Assembly (NCBI GenBank): GCA_030533445.1 | Contig: CM060070.1 | Coordinates: 24,023,501-24,087,500, forward strand | Direction: 5' to 3' | Source of the DNA: Cyprinodon diabolis | Taxonomy: Eukaryota; Chordata; Actinopteri; Cyprinodontiformes; Cyprinodontidae | Length of the DNA stretch: 64,000 bases | Shown: positions 1-11,773 of the stretch, one piece after another | Position numbering within the stretch: the first letter of the stretch is position 1 | Layout: each line of letters opens with the position of its first letter | Translations under genes and position numbers: made by a program | Notes under the pieces: model-generated | What the model was told of the DNA's origin: nothing | What the model saw: only the letters and a program-made list of their open reading frames with translations | Databases searched by the model: none

Positions 1-310
1 TGTCAGAAAGCTTGGTTTTAGTCGTATTGGTCTGGAACAGGATAATGACTCAAAGCACCCAATAATGGCTGAGAGGAAAACACTGGACTTTTCTGAGGAG
101 GCCTTCTATGAGCCATGAAATAAATCCCATTGAGCACCTTTGGAAGGAGCTGAAACATGATGTCTGGAAAAGGCCTTTAAACCTGAGACAACTGGAGCAG
201 TTTACTCATGAAGATTAAACCAAAATACCTGCTGAGAGGAGCAGAGGTCTCCCCGACAGTTACAGGAATTATTTTGTTGCAGTGTTTACTTCAAAATGTT
301 GAGCAACAAA
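1..310 (+). mobile_element. Tc1-like transposon relic (3' end of transposase)
   Basis: Broken reading frames give the C-terminal Tc1 transposase signature: a QQD-like second-aspartate region, then NPIEHLWKELKHDVWKRP, then a KIPAER..LPDSYRNYF ending. Stops and frameshifts interrupt it, and the 5' part lies off the window edge. It is a dead copy of a Tc1/mariner DD34E element, from a family different from the two intact copies further along. Confidence 0.75.
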
Positions 311-348
311 ATATTATGGTCATTTCATGCACTTATTTTTTTTAATCA

Positions 349-545
349 TCTGGGGGAGTAGTGGCCTAGTGGTTAGGGCAATGCGCTTAGGTCCCATAGG
401 TGCTGAGTTCACACTGCTCCCCGGGCGCCGCACAATGGCAGCCCACTGCTCCCCAACGGGGAGGGTTAAATACAGAGAGTTCATTTCGTTGCTTTGTACT
501 TGTGACCGTGTAATCACAATGAAGTTGAATTCTAATCTTTTATCT
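349..545 (+). repeat. tRNA-headed SINE copy 1
   Basis: It opens with a GGGGGAGTAGTGGCCTAGTGG head, which resembles a pol III A box. A body with GGGAGCAGTGG-type motifs on the opposite sense and a short 3' tail ending near GAAGTTGAATTCTAAT follow. The head matches four minus-strand copies elsewhere in the window, but this tail differs from theirs. Family name not assigned. Confidence 0.6.
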
Positions 546-2447
546 GCTCAGAAGCAATGTCTGACTTTCATTTGTTCATTTTCATAGCATTTTTATTTGT
601 CACTTTTGTCAGATTCACAGTTATTTTTGTGACCATTGTGGGGTTTTCTTTCATCAAACAAGAGGTATGTGCAATCTTATCCTTAAATCAAAATCAGAAT
701 AAATCTACTTACTTTTTTGCACATTCTGTGTAAAGGAATTAGCACTGATCATGCAAAAGACTTTAAGTAGGAGCTCAAACTAACTTTAACATTAAGATGC
801 TTAACTAACTTAGTTTACAGCGATAAAAATGAGAAGCATCAGTATATATATCAATGTCGTGAGTTTTTCTTTTATGTCTTCATTTTTAGATGATTATGTG
901 TGGTAAGCTTTTCTTTCCCGTATAATAAACTGAGATCTCATGTTTTTTTTTAGATATCAGTTTGGGACAACAAGAATTTCAGAGAAATTTGTCTTCCAGT
1001 AATTTGTTTTGGTTTTTCCTCAGACTTAAAAGGCATCACAGTGCACACAGTGAGGGGCATGCAGAGGAGGTGACAGTGACTTACTGCCAACTTATCAAAC
1101 ATGAGGGGATCAAAGGCCCATCAGTTAGGAAACTGAGGAGCTTCCTTACTTTTACAACACCATGCAGCGTTGACCTAGGAAAGGTGCTCAGCTTTAGTTT
1201 GCATCAAAATGTCCAAATGCAATGCAGAGAACATTCTCAGCAAACAGAACCTGTTTCACTTTACTCACTGTTAACATTTCCTTCTCAAAAGTTTCCCTTT
1301 GGCGCCGTGGAGTCGTTGGAGAAGATCTCACTCTGATGACAGCTCATTCATCTCTCAGTTGTCAATTTCTAAATGGGAGCAGTTTTATCTGAATGTATAT
1401 TATTGGTGACTCATGGGGGATTTGAGCATCAAAAAAGATGTACGAAGAGAAATGAATTAATCATGAGACATGGCGTACAGCTATTAACCCTCAGTGACAG
1501 TTTTACAGCCACCATGGCTATTGCATGCACAATAAATATGATGCTTTGCCCGAGTGATGCCTTAAGGGTCCCTGAAATTGGATTATGGCAGGCACTTTAG
1601 TCATGACATTCTTCTGTGGATGAGGAAGGAGGTGGTTTGATATACGTCATGAGGAACCACGCTTATCGGTTTGCATGAAATATGTTTGACAAGCTGGGGC
1701 AGATAAATGCAGGATTTAGAAAGTCTTTAAAGACAAGAATGAGGACAAATTATTGCCCTCAGTGAGTGTTTGGCAAAAATGAAGGAAGTATTGAAATAGC
1801 TTAAATTCACTGTAAAGACTGATAATTCCATTCATAATCAGAGTAGATTAAACTGCTATGTGTCAATATATCTTTAATGTGAATTCACTTCAGTTCTATA
1901 ATATATTAACACCAAGCTAGGTGAAAATAGTAGTGGAACGATTAGAACATGCTTGTTAAAGTCAGTTTGTATAGTGAAAAATGGTAAAGTTTGGAAATTT
2001 TACTCTGTTTACTTAATATTTAGTAAAACCAACTATTTTTTTTTGGAATTATAGCTGCACTTCTTAAGATAACTAGCAGCTTGGCATATTTAAAAAAGCC
2101 AACATTTCCTTATGTTTCTCTGAAAAATGGGCAAAGCTTAGACACAATGGACTGAGAATTTGTATTTTTTTAAACATTCTCAAGTCTTGCCAAGATTCTC
2201 AATTTAACTTTGGTCAGGACTTTGTCTTGGCTATTCTGTTACATGGTTATGTTTGATCTACATCATTCAATTCTATGTTTAGTCCAACTTCATTACATAC
2301 AATACATTAACATTTTTTGCACCCTTTTTTCAAATCGTAAGCATAATTTCAGATTCTTCTGAAGTAATATAAACTTTACAAAAGAGAAGAAAAAATAGGA
2401 AAGTACATTGCAGTAGCATACTAGAGTTGGACTACAAACTTGAACTA
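546..2447. other. Intergenic, no gene recognised
   Basis: AT-rich sequence with several short ORFs, the longest about 124 codons at 962-1336. None shows a domain, codon bias or splice-flanked exon that I can recognise. No tRNA and no clear repeat boundary was seen. Confidence 0.5.
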
Positions 2448-2489
2448 ACAATGTTTAAATACTCGTACTTGTACTCGTCGTCTCCCGCT

Positions 2490-4620
2490 TTATCCGGAAC
2501 CGGGTCGCGGGGGCAGCAGACTAAGCAGAGACTCCCAGATTTCCCTCTTTGCAGACACCTCCTCCAGCTCTGTTGGGGGAAGCCCTAGGCGCTCCCAGGC
2601 CAGCCGAGAGACATAGTCTCTCCAGTGTGTCCTGGGTCGTCCCCTGGGCCTCCTCCCAGTGGGACGTGCCTGGAACACCTCCTGAGGGAGGCGTCCAGAG
2701 GGCATCCGAAGAAGATGTCCGAACCACCTCAACTGACTCCTCTCGATGTGGAGGAGAACCGGCTCTACACTGAGCCTCTCCGAAATGACCAAACTCCTCA
2801 CCCTATCTCTAAGGGAGAGCCCAGCCACCCTGCGGAGAAAGCTCATTTCAGCCGCTTGTATCCTGGATCTCGTTCTTTCGGTAATGATCCAGATTTCATT
2901 ACCATAGGTGAGGGTAGGAACATAGACCGAACGGTAAATTGAGAGCTTTGCCTTTTCGCTCAGCTCCCTCTTCACCACGACATACGAGTGCAGCGTCTGC
3001 ATTATTGCAGCAGCCGCACTGATCCGTCTATCGATCTCCCGCTCCATTCTTCCCTCACTCGTGAACAGGACCCCAAGATACTTGAACTCCTCCAGTTGAG
3101 GCAGGGACTCTCCTCCAACCTGAAGTGGACAAGCCACCTTTTTCTATTCGAGAACCATGGCCTCTGACTTGGAGGAGCTGATTCTCATTCCGGCCGCTTC
3201 ACACTCGGCTGCAAACCGCCACAGCGCACACTGTAGGTCTTGGCAGGAGGGAGCCAGCAGAACTACATCATCCGTAAAAAGCAGGGACGAGATCCGCTGG
3301 TCCCCAAACCAGACCCCCTCCGGTCCTTGGCTGTGCCTAGAAATCCTATCCATAAAAGTTATGAACAGGACCGGTGACAGAGGGCAGCCCTGTCGGAATC
3401 CAACATGCACTGGGAACAGGTCCGACTTAATGCCGGCAATGCGAACCAGACTCTTGCTCTGAGAACGGATGGTCCCTAATAAAGGGCCCCCGACTCCATA
3501 CTCCTGGAGCACCCCCCACAGGGCAGCACGAGGGACACAGTCGAATGCCTTCTCCAAATCCACAAAACACATGTGGACTGGTTGGGCAAACTCCCAAGAA
3601 CCCTCAAGCACCCTGAAGAGGGTGCAGAGCTGGTCCACTGTTCCACGGCCAGGACGAAAACCACACTGCTCCTCCTGCAGCCGAGGTTCGACAATCAGCC
3701 GGACTCTCCTCTCCAGCACCCTGGCATAGGCCTTTCCAGGAGGCTGAGAATTGTGATTCCCTGATAGTTGGAACACACCCTCCGGTCCCCCTTCTTATGG
3801 AGGGGAACCACCACCCCAGTCTGCCAATCGAGGGGAACTGTCCCCGCCCTCCACGTGATGTTGAAGAGACGTGTCAACAATGACAGCCCGACAACATCCA
3901 GAGCTTTAAGATACTCAGGACGGATCTCGTCCACCCCCCGAAGCCTTGCATCTTGGAGTTTTTTGACTACCTCGTTGACTTCAGCCTGGGTGATGAACGA
4001 ATCCAGCCCCAAGCACCCCGTCTCTTCTTCCCCCATGGAAGGCGTATCTGTCGGGTTCAGGAGATCCTCAAAGTATTCCTTCCACCGCCCAACAATATCC
4101 TCCTTCAAGGTCAGCAGCTCCCACTGAAATCGGTTTGCCAGAATCGCTTTGAGGCCAACCGATAGTCTTTTTCCATGGCCTCTCCGAACTCCTCCCAGGC
4201 CCGAGATTTTGCCTCTGCAACCGCCCGGGCCACGACATGCTTCGCCTCACGGTACCTGCTTTCTGCTTCAGGAGTCCCACAAGCCAGCCAAGCTCTATAG
4301 GACTCCTTCTTCAGCTTGACAGCATCCCTTACTATCGGTGTCCACCACCGGGTTCGGGGATTGCCACCACGACAGGCACCGCAAACCTTACGGCCACAGC
4401 TACGGGCAGCCGGATCGAAAATAGAGGCAGGGAACACAGCCCATTCGGACTCCATGTCTCCAACCTCCCTCGGAACCTGAGAGAAGCTCTCCCGGAGGTG
4501 GGAGTTAAACACGTCCCTGATTGATGGTACCACCAGACGTTCCCAGCAGACCCTCACTACACGTTTGGGCCTGCCAAGTCTTTCAGGCTTCCTCCTGTTC
4601 CAGTGTATCCAGCTCACCAC
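2490..4620 (-). pseudogene. Rex3 linker, reverse transcriptase and C-terminus (frameshifted)
   Basis: Four overlapping or adjacent frames (4111-4620, 3695-4108, 3144-3776, 2490-3137) together cover the post-endonuclease linker, the RT fingers and palm, and the C-terminal domain. The catalytic box reads LLFTDDVVLLAPS instead of the FADD seen in the second Rex3 copy at 29.9-31.8 kb. One residue beside the two catalytic aspartates is therefore changed. At least three frameshifts separate the pieces, so it is a pseudogene. Confidence 0.8.
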
Positions 4621-4710
4621 CAGGTGGTGGTCCTCTCTTCACCCGAGTGTCCAAGACATGCGGCCGAAGATCAGAAGATATGACTACAAAGTCGATCATT
4701 GACCTTCGGC

Positions 4711-5328
4711 CTACTGTAGGGTGTCCTGGTGCCAGGTGCACCGATGGACATCCTTATGCCTGAACATGGTGCTCATTATGGACAATCCGTGACTTGCACA
4801 GAAGTCCAATAATGAGACACCCCTCGGGTTCAGAGCTGGGGGCCCGCTCCTCCCGATCACACCCCTCCAGTGGTCACTGTCGTTTCCCACGTGGCCGTTG
4901 AAGTCTCCCAGCAGAATGATGGAATCCCCGGGAGGGGCGCTTTCTAACACCCTCCCCAAGGATGCTAAGAAGGCCTTGTACTCTGTACCGGCCCATAGGC
5001 CATAGGCCGAAACAACTGTCAGAGTCCTCCCTTCAACCCGAAGGCGAAGGGATGTGACCCTCTCATCTACCGGGGTGAACTCCAACACAAGACGGCTGAG
5101 CTCGGGGGAGACAAGCAGCCCCACCCCCGCCCTCTGCCTCTCCCCGCGGGTCACTCCAGAGTAGAAGAGAGTCCAGCCTCTCTCAAGGACCTGGGTTCCA
5201 GAGCCCTGGCTGTGCGTAGAGGCGAGCCCAACTATTTCTAGCCGGTATCGCTCCACCTCCCACACAAACTCGGGCTCCTTTCCCGCCAGTGAGGTGACAT
5301 TCCACATCCCCAGAGCCACTTTAAGCAC
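4711..5328 (-). pseudogene. Rex3 endonuclease domain (broken ORF)
   Basis: About 205 codons starting MLKVALGMWNVTSLAG. They contain the endonuclease motifs SAYG, LLGDFNGHVG and TWHQDT expected of the AP-endonuclease domain of RTE/Rex3 elements, which nicks target DNA. The frame ends soon after the TWHQDT motif, and the rest of the polyprotein resumes in another frame. The domain is readable but disconnected from its reverse transcriptase. Confidence 0.75.
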
Positions 5329-5752
5329 CCGCGGATCAGGTCACCGAGGTCTCTGCCTCTGGCTGCCGCCCAATCCCCTATGCACCGGTCCCTCATGGTT
5401 CCCCCTGCAGGTGCTGGGCCCACTGGGGGATGGCCTTGTGTCGCTCCTTCGGGCTGGGTCCGGCCGGGTCCTGCGAGGAAGAACCCGACCACCAGGCGCT
5501 CGCCGATGAACCCCAACCCCAGGCCTGGCTCCAGAGAGGGGTCCCGGCTCCGCCGTACCAAGTGACGTCACGTGCCTCGCTGTAGTCCTCGTCATAAGGG
5601 TTTTTGAACTGCTCTTCGTCTGACCTGTCACCCAGAGCCTATTTGCCTTGGGAGACCCTACTAGGGGCATTTAGCCCCCAACAACATAGCCTCTGGGATC
5701 ACCCAGGCACTGAAACCCCTCCACCACGTTAAGGTGGCAGTTCAAGGAGGAG

Positions 5753-5816
5753 ACAATGTTTAAATATTACAGCTAAATATTACAGTTTTTTTTTTACTGT
5801 AATATTTAAACATTGT
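5753..5816. repeat. AT-rich perfect 20-bp inverted repeat (Rex3 target site)
   Basis: ACAATGTTTAAATATTACAG at 5753-5772 is exactly inverted at 5797-5816, with a T-rich loop between. The first 14 bases of the left arm are the sequence duplicated by the Rex3 insertion, so the element landed in a pre-existing hairpin. Confidence 0.75.
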
Positions 5817-5849
5817 TCAAATATTACAGTTAAAACAACTTTTACAGCC

Positions 5850-6480
5850 TTCTGGGAGTTCCGGGTTAGTGGAACATACAACTCTAAGCTGCTTCTCCAT
5901 GTTTAGTTTTAGTTCTAAGTATGCAGAACAGATTTGAACCAGAAGCCCTGAGGGGTCTGGGTTGTTGATACAATGATAAGTCTGAAATTGTGTTTGAACC
6001 TACATCCTTTGTGTCGTCCTTTTCAACTCCTCCACAGCAGCAGCATTCTGGATCAACTGCAACTGTCTGACCTATTGAGGCAGACCTGTAAAGGCACTAT
6101 TGCATGGAGTAGTCTTTAAGGTCCTGCTGAGTCATTAGCCTTTAATTCTGCAGATATTCCTCAAGTGATAGAAGGCCAACTTTTTTAATGTCTTATGAGC
6201 ATCTAAAAGTTCAGGTCAGAATCCATCACTGCATCCAAATTTCGGGCCGGATAAGTGGTTTCCAGCTGTAGTAACTGAAGACCTGTGGCAACTATTGATC
6301 GATCCTCTGGTCCAAAAGTTATTTCCTCAGCTTTGTTTTTTTTATTCAGCTGAAAAAACTATGTCTCATCTCCGTGTTGTTTCCTCTAAGCATTTATTCA
6401 GAGCTTGAATGGGTTCATAGTCACCTGGTGACATTGTAATGTAGAACTGAGCATCATATGCTTAGCTATGGTATTTAATT
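5850..6480 (-). repeat. Degenerate dispersed repeat with LINE C-terminal remnant
   Basis: Read on the minus strand, 5850-5990 contains YQQPRPLRASGS and a HGEAA motif. It matches the better preserved LINE C-terminal remnant at 54846-55232. The rest (about 6000-6470) looks like a dispersed teleost repeat I cannot classify. No intact frame. Confidence 0.4.
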
Positions 6481-9400
6481 AATTTGATCAGCTTAGCAGG
6501 CAATATTGGGCAACCTTAGGAAACACTTTGATCAATGCAAGCTTATTGACAATAATAATAACACACAGACAATAATGACTTAAACATTCAATTGACCTGT
6601 AGCATCCAGACAGAGAAGCACAGAGAGTGAAAGGGGAGACCGTTTCTGAAAGGGTGAAATACAGCTTTTTATTTTTTATTTTCCTTACAGATAAAGGGAA
6701 GGTTTGAGAAAGACCTGTTGTTCTTGAGTAGCAGCTCATCCAAGTTGTTCTTTTCAAACAGCAGTTTGAACTCTGGATCTCTGCAGGTTCTCCAGAGTGC
6801 CATGGCTGCCTCGTCTCCTTAACTGACCTGTCATTTTAGGTGGAAAGCCATGCATGGATAGGACCTACTCTTTACATTTTTTGATTATCAGGGGTATGGG
6901 ATAATGTATTATACTGTAACCATAATGTATTATACTGTAACCATATGCTGTTTAAATTTTCTCTGTAACCTGTTTCATCTGCTTCTTGCTCCTCATATTT
7001 AACCAGGAACAACAGTTAAGTCACTGAATTGCATCTGACTTGAAATGCACGCAACACTCCAATTAAAGGTTAATCAAATGAAAGCCACCAAAACTGACAA
7101 AAACTCCTGGATGTGGAAACAATTTTAGAAAAAACAGAGTGAAGGTCAATTTGCGTTGTATTTAAGACTGTTTTGTGGTCCTCATCTTTAGATTTTTTTA
7201 TCACTTGATATCCCCTAACAAACCTATGAGGTCTTCAAAGGCCAGCTGGAGATTAAATATTTAATAGCACGAAAGCTATTGGAATGTATGCTATTTTAGG
7301 ACTATCATAGTAAAGAAAGCTTTATAAAACTGTCCACCTCATTTTGCTTTTTTTTTATAATTATGCAATGGCTTTTTATTAATCCACAACAAGAAAAAGA
7401 ATCTCCAGAATCATGTTAAAGTTTGTGATATGCCTGCAAGGTGCAGTTAACCATAACACTGGACCCGAAAGTGACAACATTAAGGTGTTTCCTCTCTTCC
7501 CCCCAGGGCTTTGGCAAGCCTGACAGGAAGGAAATGGCAAGGCTATGGTCTCTGTTTACTATTTATTACACCAAATTTCTCAGAGGTACCAGAGAGGGGA
7601 TTTGATGCTTGTGTGTAATTGTGTTAAAGCCCTCCCACATGCTATCCCCAGTGCATCTTCTGTCTCCTCTCCTAATCTGTGCTGTTTGTCTCCAGATAAG
7701 TGATATCCTCCTTAGATTAGGATCCTGTGTCCCTGTCCTTCCCACCCGGAGGGAAAGGGATCCCGGTGCATCCCCATGAGGTGGATGTTGTATTTTTAGC
7801 AGCCTAATCCTTTTATAGCTTCAGTCGTTTCCTTAATTAGTTTAGGTAATGGCTGCTTATTTAACCACAAGTTGCTCTGAGTGGATTTATGTTGGTAAAT
7901 TGAACAAGTATGCAGAAGTTTGGTGAGGCATACATTTTCAAAGCTGAACTTCTACATTTATAAGGGGAGTAAGATTTGTGGGGTAGAGGTTTTCATGGTG
8001 TTTATTGCCCTGCAGTTCAAGCCAACCTTATATCAAAGTGGAAACATTTCCTGGACTGAGATCCCAGTCACAGTGATAGGATCTGCACACACCATCAAAC
8101 ATGGTTGTTGTTTCTAATGATCACACAATAAGCCACACTGTTGAATATTGCATGACCTCATAAAACTAAAGGCTGCTTCTCTGCTCAGTCTGAGGAGACA
8201 AACTGGGCTGTTGTAATCTTTGGCTTGTAGTTTGTTTTTTCAGAACTTGATCCATCCATTCCCCCTGTGTGTCTGAATCAATGTTTGTTTCACTATTTAG
8301 ACAAAAAATCACTGTCAATTTTCTCGAAACCAGAAAGGGAAAAAAAGCAAAATAGAAGAAAAATTAGCTTATTTCTATTTTTGTCAGTGAACTTTATAGC
8401 CCTTTGTTATAGCAAAGGAATTCATGAATCTTACTGAAATTATTAACGATCTATTTGAATTTCATTACAGGATAAAACTAGCTTTGCTTGTTTGGATTTT
8501 CTTAATATCTGATATAAATGGTTTGGTATTTTCTAAGTACAGAGTGTTATATTTTTTTTTTTTTGTATTTCCAATAGATCTAAAAATGTTTGGCTTGAAG
8601 ACAAGTGAACTGAGATGCGTGTGAGATCTGTTTCAGCTTTCACTCTCATGCAACAGGTGCTCTGAGGCTCAACATTTCTAACACCTAAAACAGTTTTGAC
8701 ATAACATCAGTCATTTCCCTTGACTGCGTTTAAAAGTTCCCTCACCAAAGCTTTTGTTGCACTAAACAGATGTTTTTGAGCATTCAACTTGTGCGTTTCG
8801 GGAGCTTTTTTTATCTACAGAATTCTTTTTTTCTTTTGGTTGAGCTAGGATTGCTCAACCTCCTGTTAAGTCCAAGCCATCTGATAGCCAGGATTAAGTG
8901 AGTGGCTGCAAACATTAAAGTCTGCCAGACGTTTTGCAATGACTTCCTGTAAAAAGGGAGTTTAAGGGGCGGATTTAGGAATTATATCACCTGCTTTGAG
9001 CAGCAAGGCCAGCAGCAGCTAAAATAGTGCTGAAAACGGCTAACCAAATTTTTGACCCCCCCTCCAAAAAAAACGTCTTGTATGGTTGTGATGAAACCCA
9101 GCTTCTTTTGGAGCCTTTTCACGAATTCTAATGAGCTGAAAACAGCTTTTGTTTGTTAAAAGTGAAACACATGGAGATAAATACACCACATGCTGTGCCA
9201 AGAACGAGCGGCCCACTCCCGAGGGCTCCATCTGCAGACTCACCCATCGCTCTGACTGCACTGCTTGCATGAATCTTAAAGAAACGCAAAACCTCCTGTG
9301 CTTCAGTATTCTTTATTTAATAATGCAGTGAATTATCACCGATATCTTATATGGTCTCATTGTCAACAATCACTCAAGTGCCAAATAAAATGTGATGAAG

Positions 9401-10410
9401 ACAGATGGATTATAATGTCAGCAAAATAGCAAAAGTAGAATTTATATAGAAAATAAAGGAAATACGTTTTCTCTCCATCACTCACAACTCTTATAACCAA
9501 AATAATCATATTTTAATGACTGTTAAATCATCACAGTACATATATATCTTTTCAATAAATAGATGCATTAGATATTAAATTATCTGCTTACAAATACATA
9601 GTGCATTTCATAAAAAAAAATGTCTATTTTCATTTTAGGTTATGACACAGAGAACAACAAAAATATAGACACTATAAACACACACACACAAAAAACTGCT
9701 CTCATGTCTGCTGTGGATTTGAAGGCACTTCCTTGGCGACACATTGATCCCTCTTCCGTTATATGGGGACCTGAAATTTAAATTGCAAAACAAAAATGTA
9801 TGATTAAATATAACAGTCTCTGCATGTTTCAAAGCTCTATATTTAAACCCTGTTGCTCATTACTGGACGTGGAAATTTTTTCACACGATAACATCTTTTC
9901 TAGGAAGTCATGTCAGCTTCTAAAGAGGGGTCATTATTGGGCAGCCGAAGTTCACAGAAAAATGACCAGAATTACTGAATCATGACTCATTTCATACGTC
10001 TTCTGAATTTCTTCAATTGTGACACACCTGAGCTCTCAGAACAGAGCAGACAGGATCTTATTATCTGATTCCTGAGGATGTGTCAGCCTCTTCAATTATA
10101 TTATAACCACCTAAACCAAATGACCATGAATGACCACTTAGGAAGATGAACTTGTGCGTGGCAATCACTCATCAGGATAGTTCTAATTGCATTCAATGTT
10201 AACACATGCTTTTACCTATGTTAGATTAGGACCATCTAGACAGCAGAGAAATTGCAGTTTTTCAAAGCCTGCCTTAACAAAGGGATGACTAGATATGCTG
10301 AATGATTTCACTGACGACAGTCATGGGCCTTCCTTTGACCTCAGGAATGTAGTGTGCTGCACATGTTTCTGACAAACCTGGTAATGCTTGGTATCATCTA
10401 AAGGCATTAA
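6481..10410. other. Intergenic, no gene recognised
   Basis: No exon, RNA gene or bounded transposon could be supported. The stretch around 7600-7860 is less AT-rich than its surroundings and has several TAATC/GATTA and TAATTA homeodomain-type core motifs, so it could be a regulatory element. A short CA run lies near 9680-9690. Confidence 0.4.
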
Positions 10411-10776
10411 ACACTTTACAATAACCATCCTTACCACCATTTATAAATGGTAAAGATACTATTTTTTAATGACTAACAGATACTTTAGTAATGTTTAATA
10501 ATTTATGAACTGCATCCAAACCATCTATAAAAGGTAAATAGATCATATTGCCCTACCATGTTAGTTTAGCAATAACCATAACATCAGTGGACTTAACACC
10601 TGAACCTAGACTTTATTTTTATTCTGACTCTCCCTGTCATGTAGCTCTTACCATCTAACGTAAATGGACTTAATATATTAATAAATGATCTATTCACCTT
10701 TTAGATGCAGTTTATAAATAATCAAACATTAGTAAACTATCATTACTATTCGTATTTGTTAGTTATTGTAAAGTGT
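10411..10776. mobile_element. Palindromic MITE
   Basis: The terminal inverted repeat ACACTTTACAATAAC is exact at 10411-10425 and 10762-10776. The inner halves also pair imperfectly over long stretches, for example AATGTTTAATAATTTATGAACTGCATCC against its inverse. About 366 bp, no coding capacity. It is a non-autonomous DNA transposon of a type common in fish; I could not settle a target-site duplication or superfamily. Confidence 0.65.
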
Positions 10777-10924
10777 AACTGTATTCATTTATAAAAGAAA
10801 GGTAAGGAAATGTATTTGGGTTTGGAAAATGTATTTGCTCCTTTACTTACATCTTCTGTTTTAAATTTCTGCCACTCTTAGACAAGTTCAAATCCTTTAA
10901 CAAAATACAGGAATAAATTCATAT

Positions 10925-11153
10925 ACTATAATAATAATAGAACTTTATTGATCTCACATTGGACAAATTTACTTCTGCATTTAACCCATTCCCTTGGGGA
11001 GCAGTGGGCAGCCATCTTGGAGCGCCTGGGGAGCAGTGTGGGGTTAAGGGTTTTGCTCAGAGACCCAGAGTGGCAGTCTGTGGGAGTGGGGCTCGAACTC
11101 AGAACCTCAGGTTTCTAAGCTCTATGCCCTAACCACCAGGCCGCTACTCCCCC
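10925..11153 (-). repeat. tRNA-headed SINE copy 2
   Basis: Minus orientation. The head lies near 11105-11153 (inverse of GGGGGAGTAGCGGCCTGGTGG, followed by a GGTTCTGAGTTCGAGCC-type B box). The tail ends in CAATAAAGTTCTATTATTATTAT at 10928-10950. It shares its whole body with the copies at 43.1, 45.7 and 59.8 kb. Confidence 0.7.
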
Positions 11154-11597
11154 AAATACTCATTATTATCCGAATAACTGCAAATAGCAGGTTTCAAATA
11201 ATTTCATTTTATTATGCAGAAAAAGAAAAAAAATTGAAATCAACCTGATCCTGTGTGAGAGATAAATGTAGTTTTGTATTTTTCCCGATGTGCATTATCA
11301 TGTGCCTATAAGTGTTCGCTCTAAGAGGATGCAAGTTTTTGTTCAATGTATCACTGGAGGAATTTTGGACAACTACAAGGTTTTTATTTGGACGTAATAA
11401 AGGATTTTCAAGCCTGAATGGCCACTTTAAGGTCATGCAAAAGTATCTCAATCAAATGTTTAAGTCCCAATTTCCTGATAAGGTGCTTCAAATATTTTTA
11501 TGCCATTAAGAAATGGAAATGTTAAAACGAGTTAAGAGTTGATTTTAGCATCACAACATTTCAGAGATCAGATCATATTCTATACAAGATCCTAATC
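11154..11597. other. AT-rich flank downstream of alkal1
   Basis: Sequence beyond the predicted alkal1 poly(A) site. Short overlapping ORFs on both strands show no recognisable domain. Nothing further supported. Confidence 0.4.
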
Positions 11598-11603
11598 TTT
11601 ATT
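11598..11603 (-). terminator. alkal1: Candidate alkal1 poly(A) signal AATAAA
   Basis: TTTATT on the plus strand reads AATAAA on the minus strand, 171 bases past the alkal1 stop codon. This is the first canonical hexamer I noticed downstream. The site is inferred by position only. Confidence 0.45.
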
Positions 11604-11773
11604 GATAACAGGAATGATCAGTCTTGCTTATAACATCAGATTCATATTAAAGTAAATATCTTCTACACAAAGTTTACATCACACTGTTAATTATTTTTGT
11701 TATAGAAAGTTATTAAAAAAAACAAACCCAGAGTTTAAGAAGAAATAAATAAAAAATTACTCACATACAAAAC

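Larger units (their letters stand above)
2462..5752 (-). mobile_element. Full-length Rex3 (RTE-clade) LINE, frame-broken
   Basis: A 3.29-kb non-LTR retrotransposon in minus orientation. The order is 5' leader, apurinic endonuclease, reverse transcriptase, C-terminal region and a short GACGAGTACAAGTACGAG-like 3' tail. It is flanked by a perfect 14-bp target-site duplication, ACAATGTTTAAATA, at 2448-2461 and 5753-5766, so both ends are original. From memory, the RT region carries the two sites used for Rex3 family PCR, one exact and one with a single mismatch. The coding region is split among several frames, so the copy cannot make a full protein. Confidence 0.85.

Noticed and set aside
962..1336. 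124-codon plus-strand ORF
   Set aside because: No recognisable domain, compositional bias or splice context.
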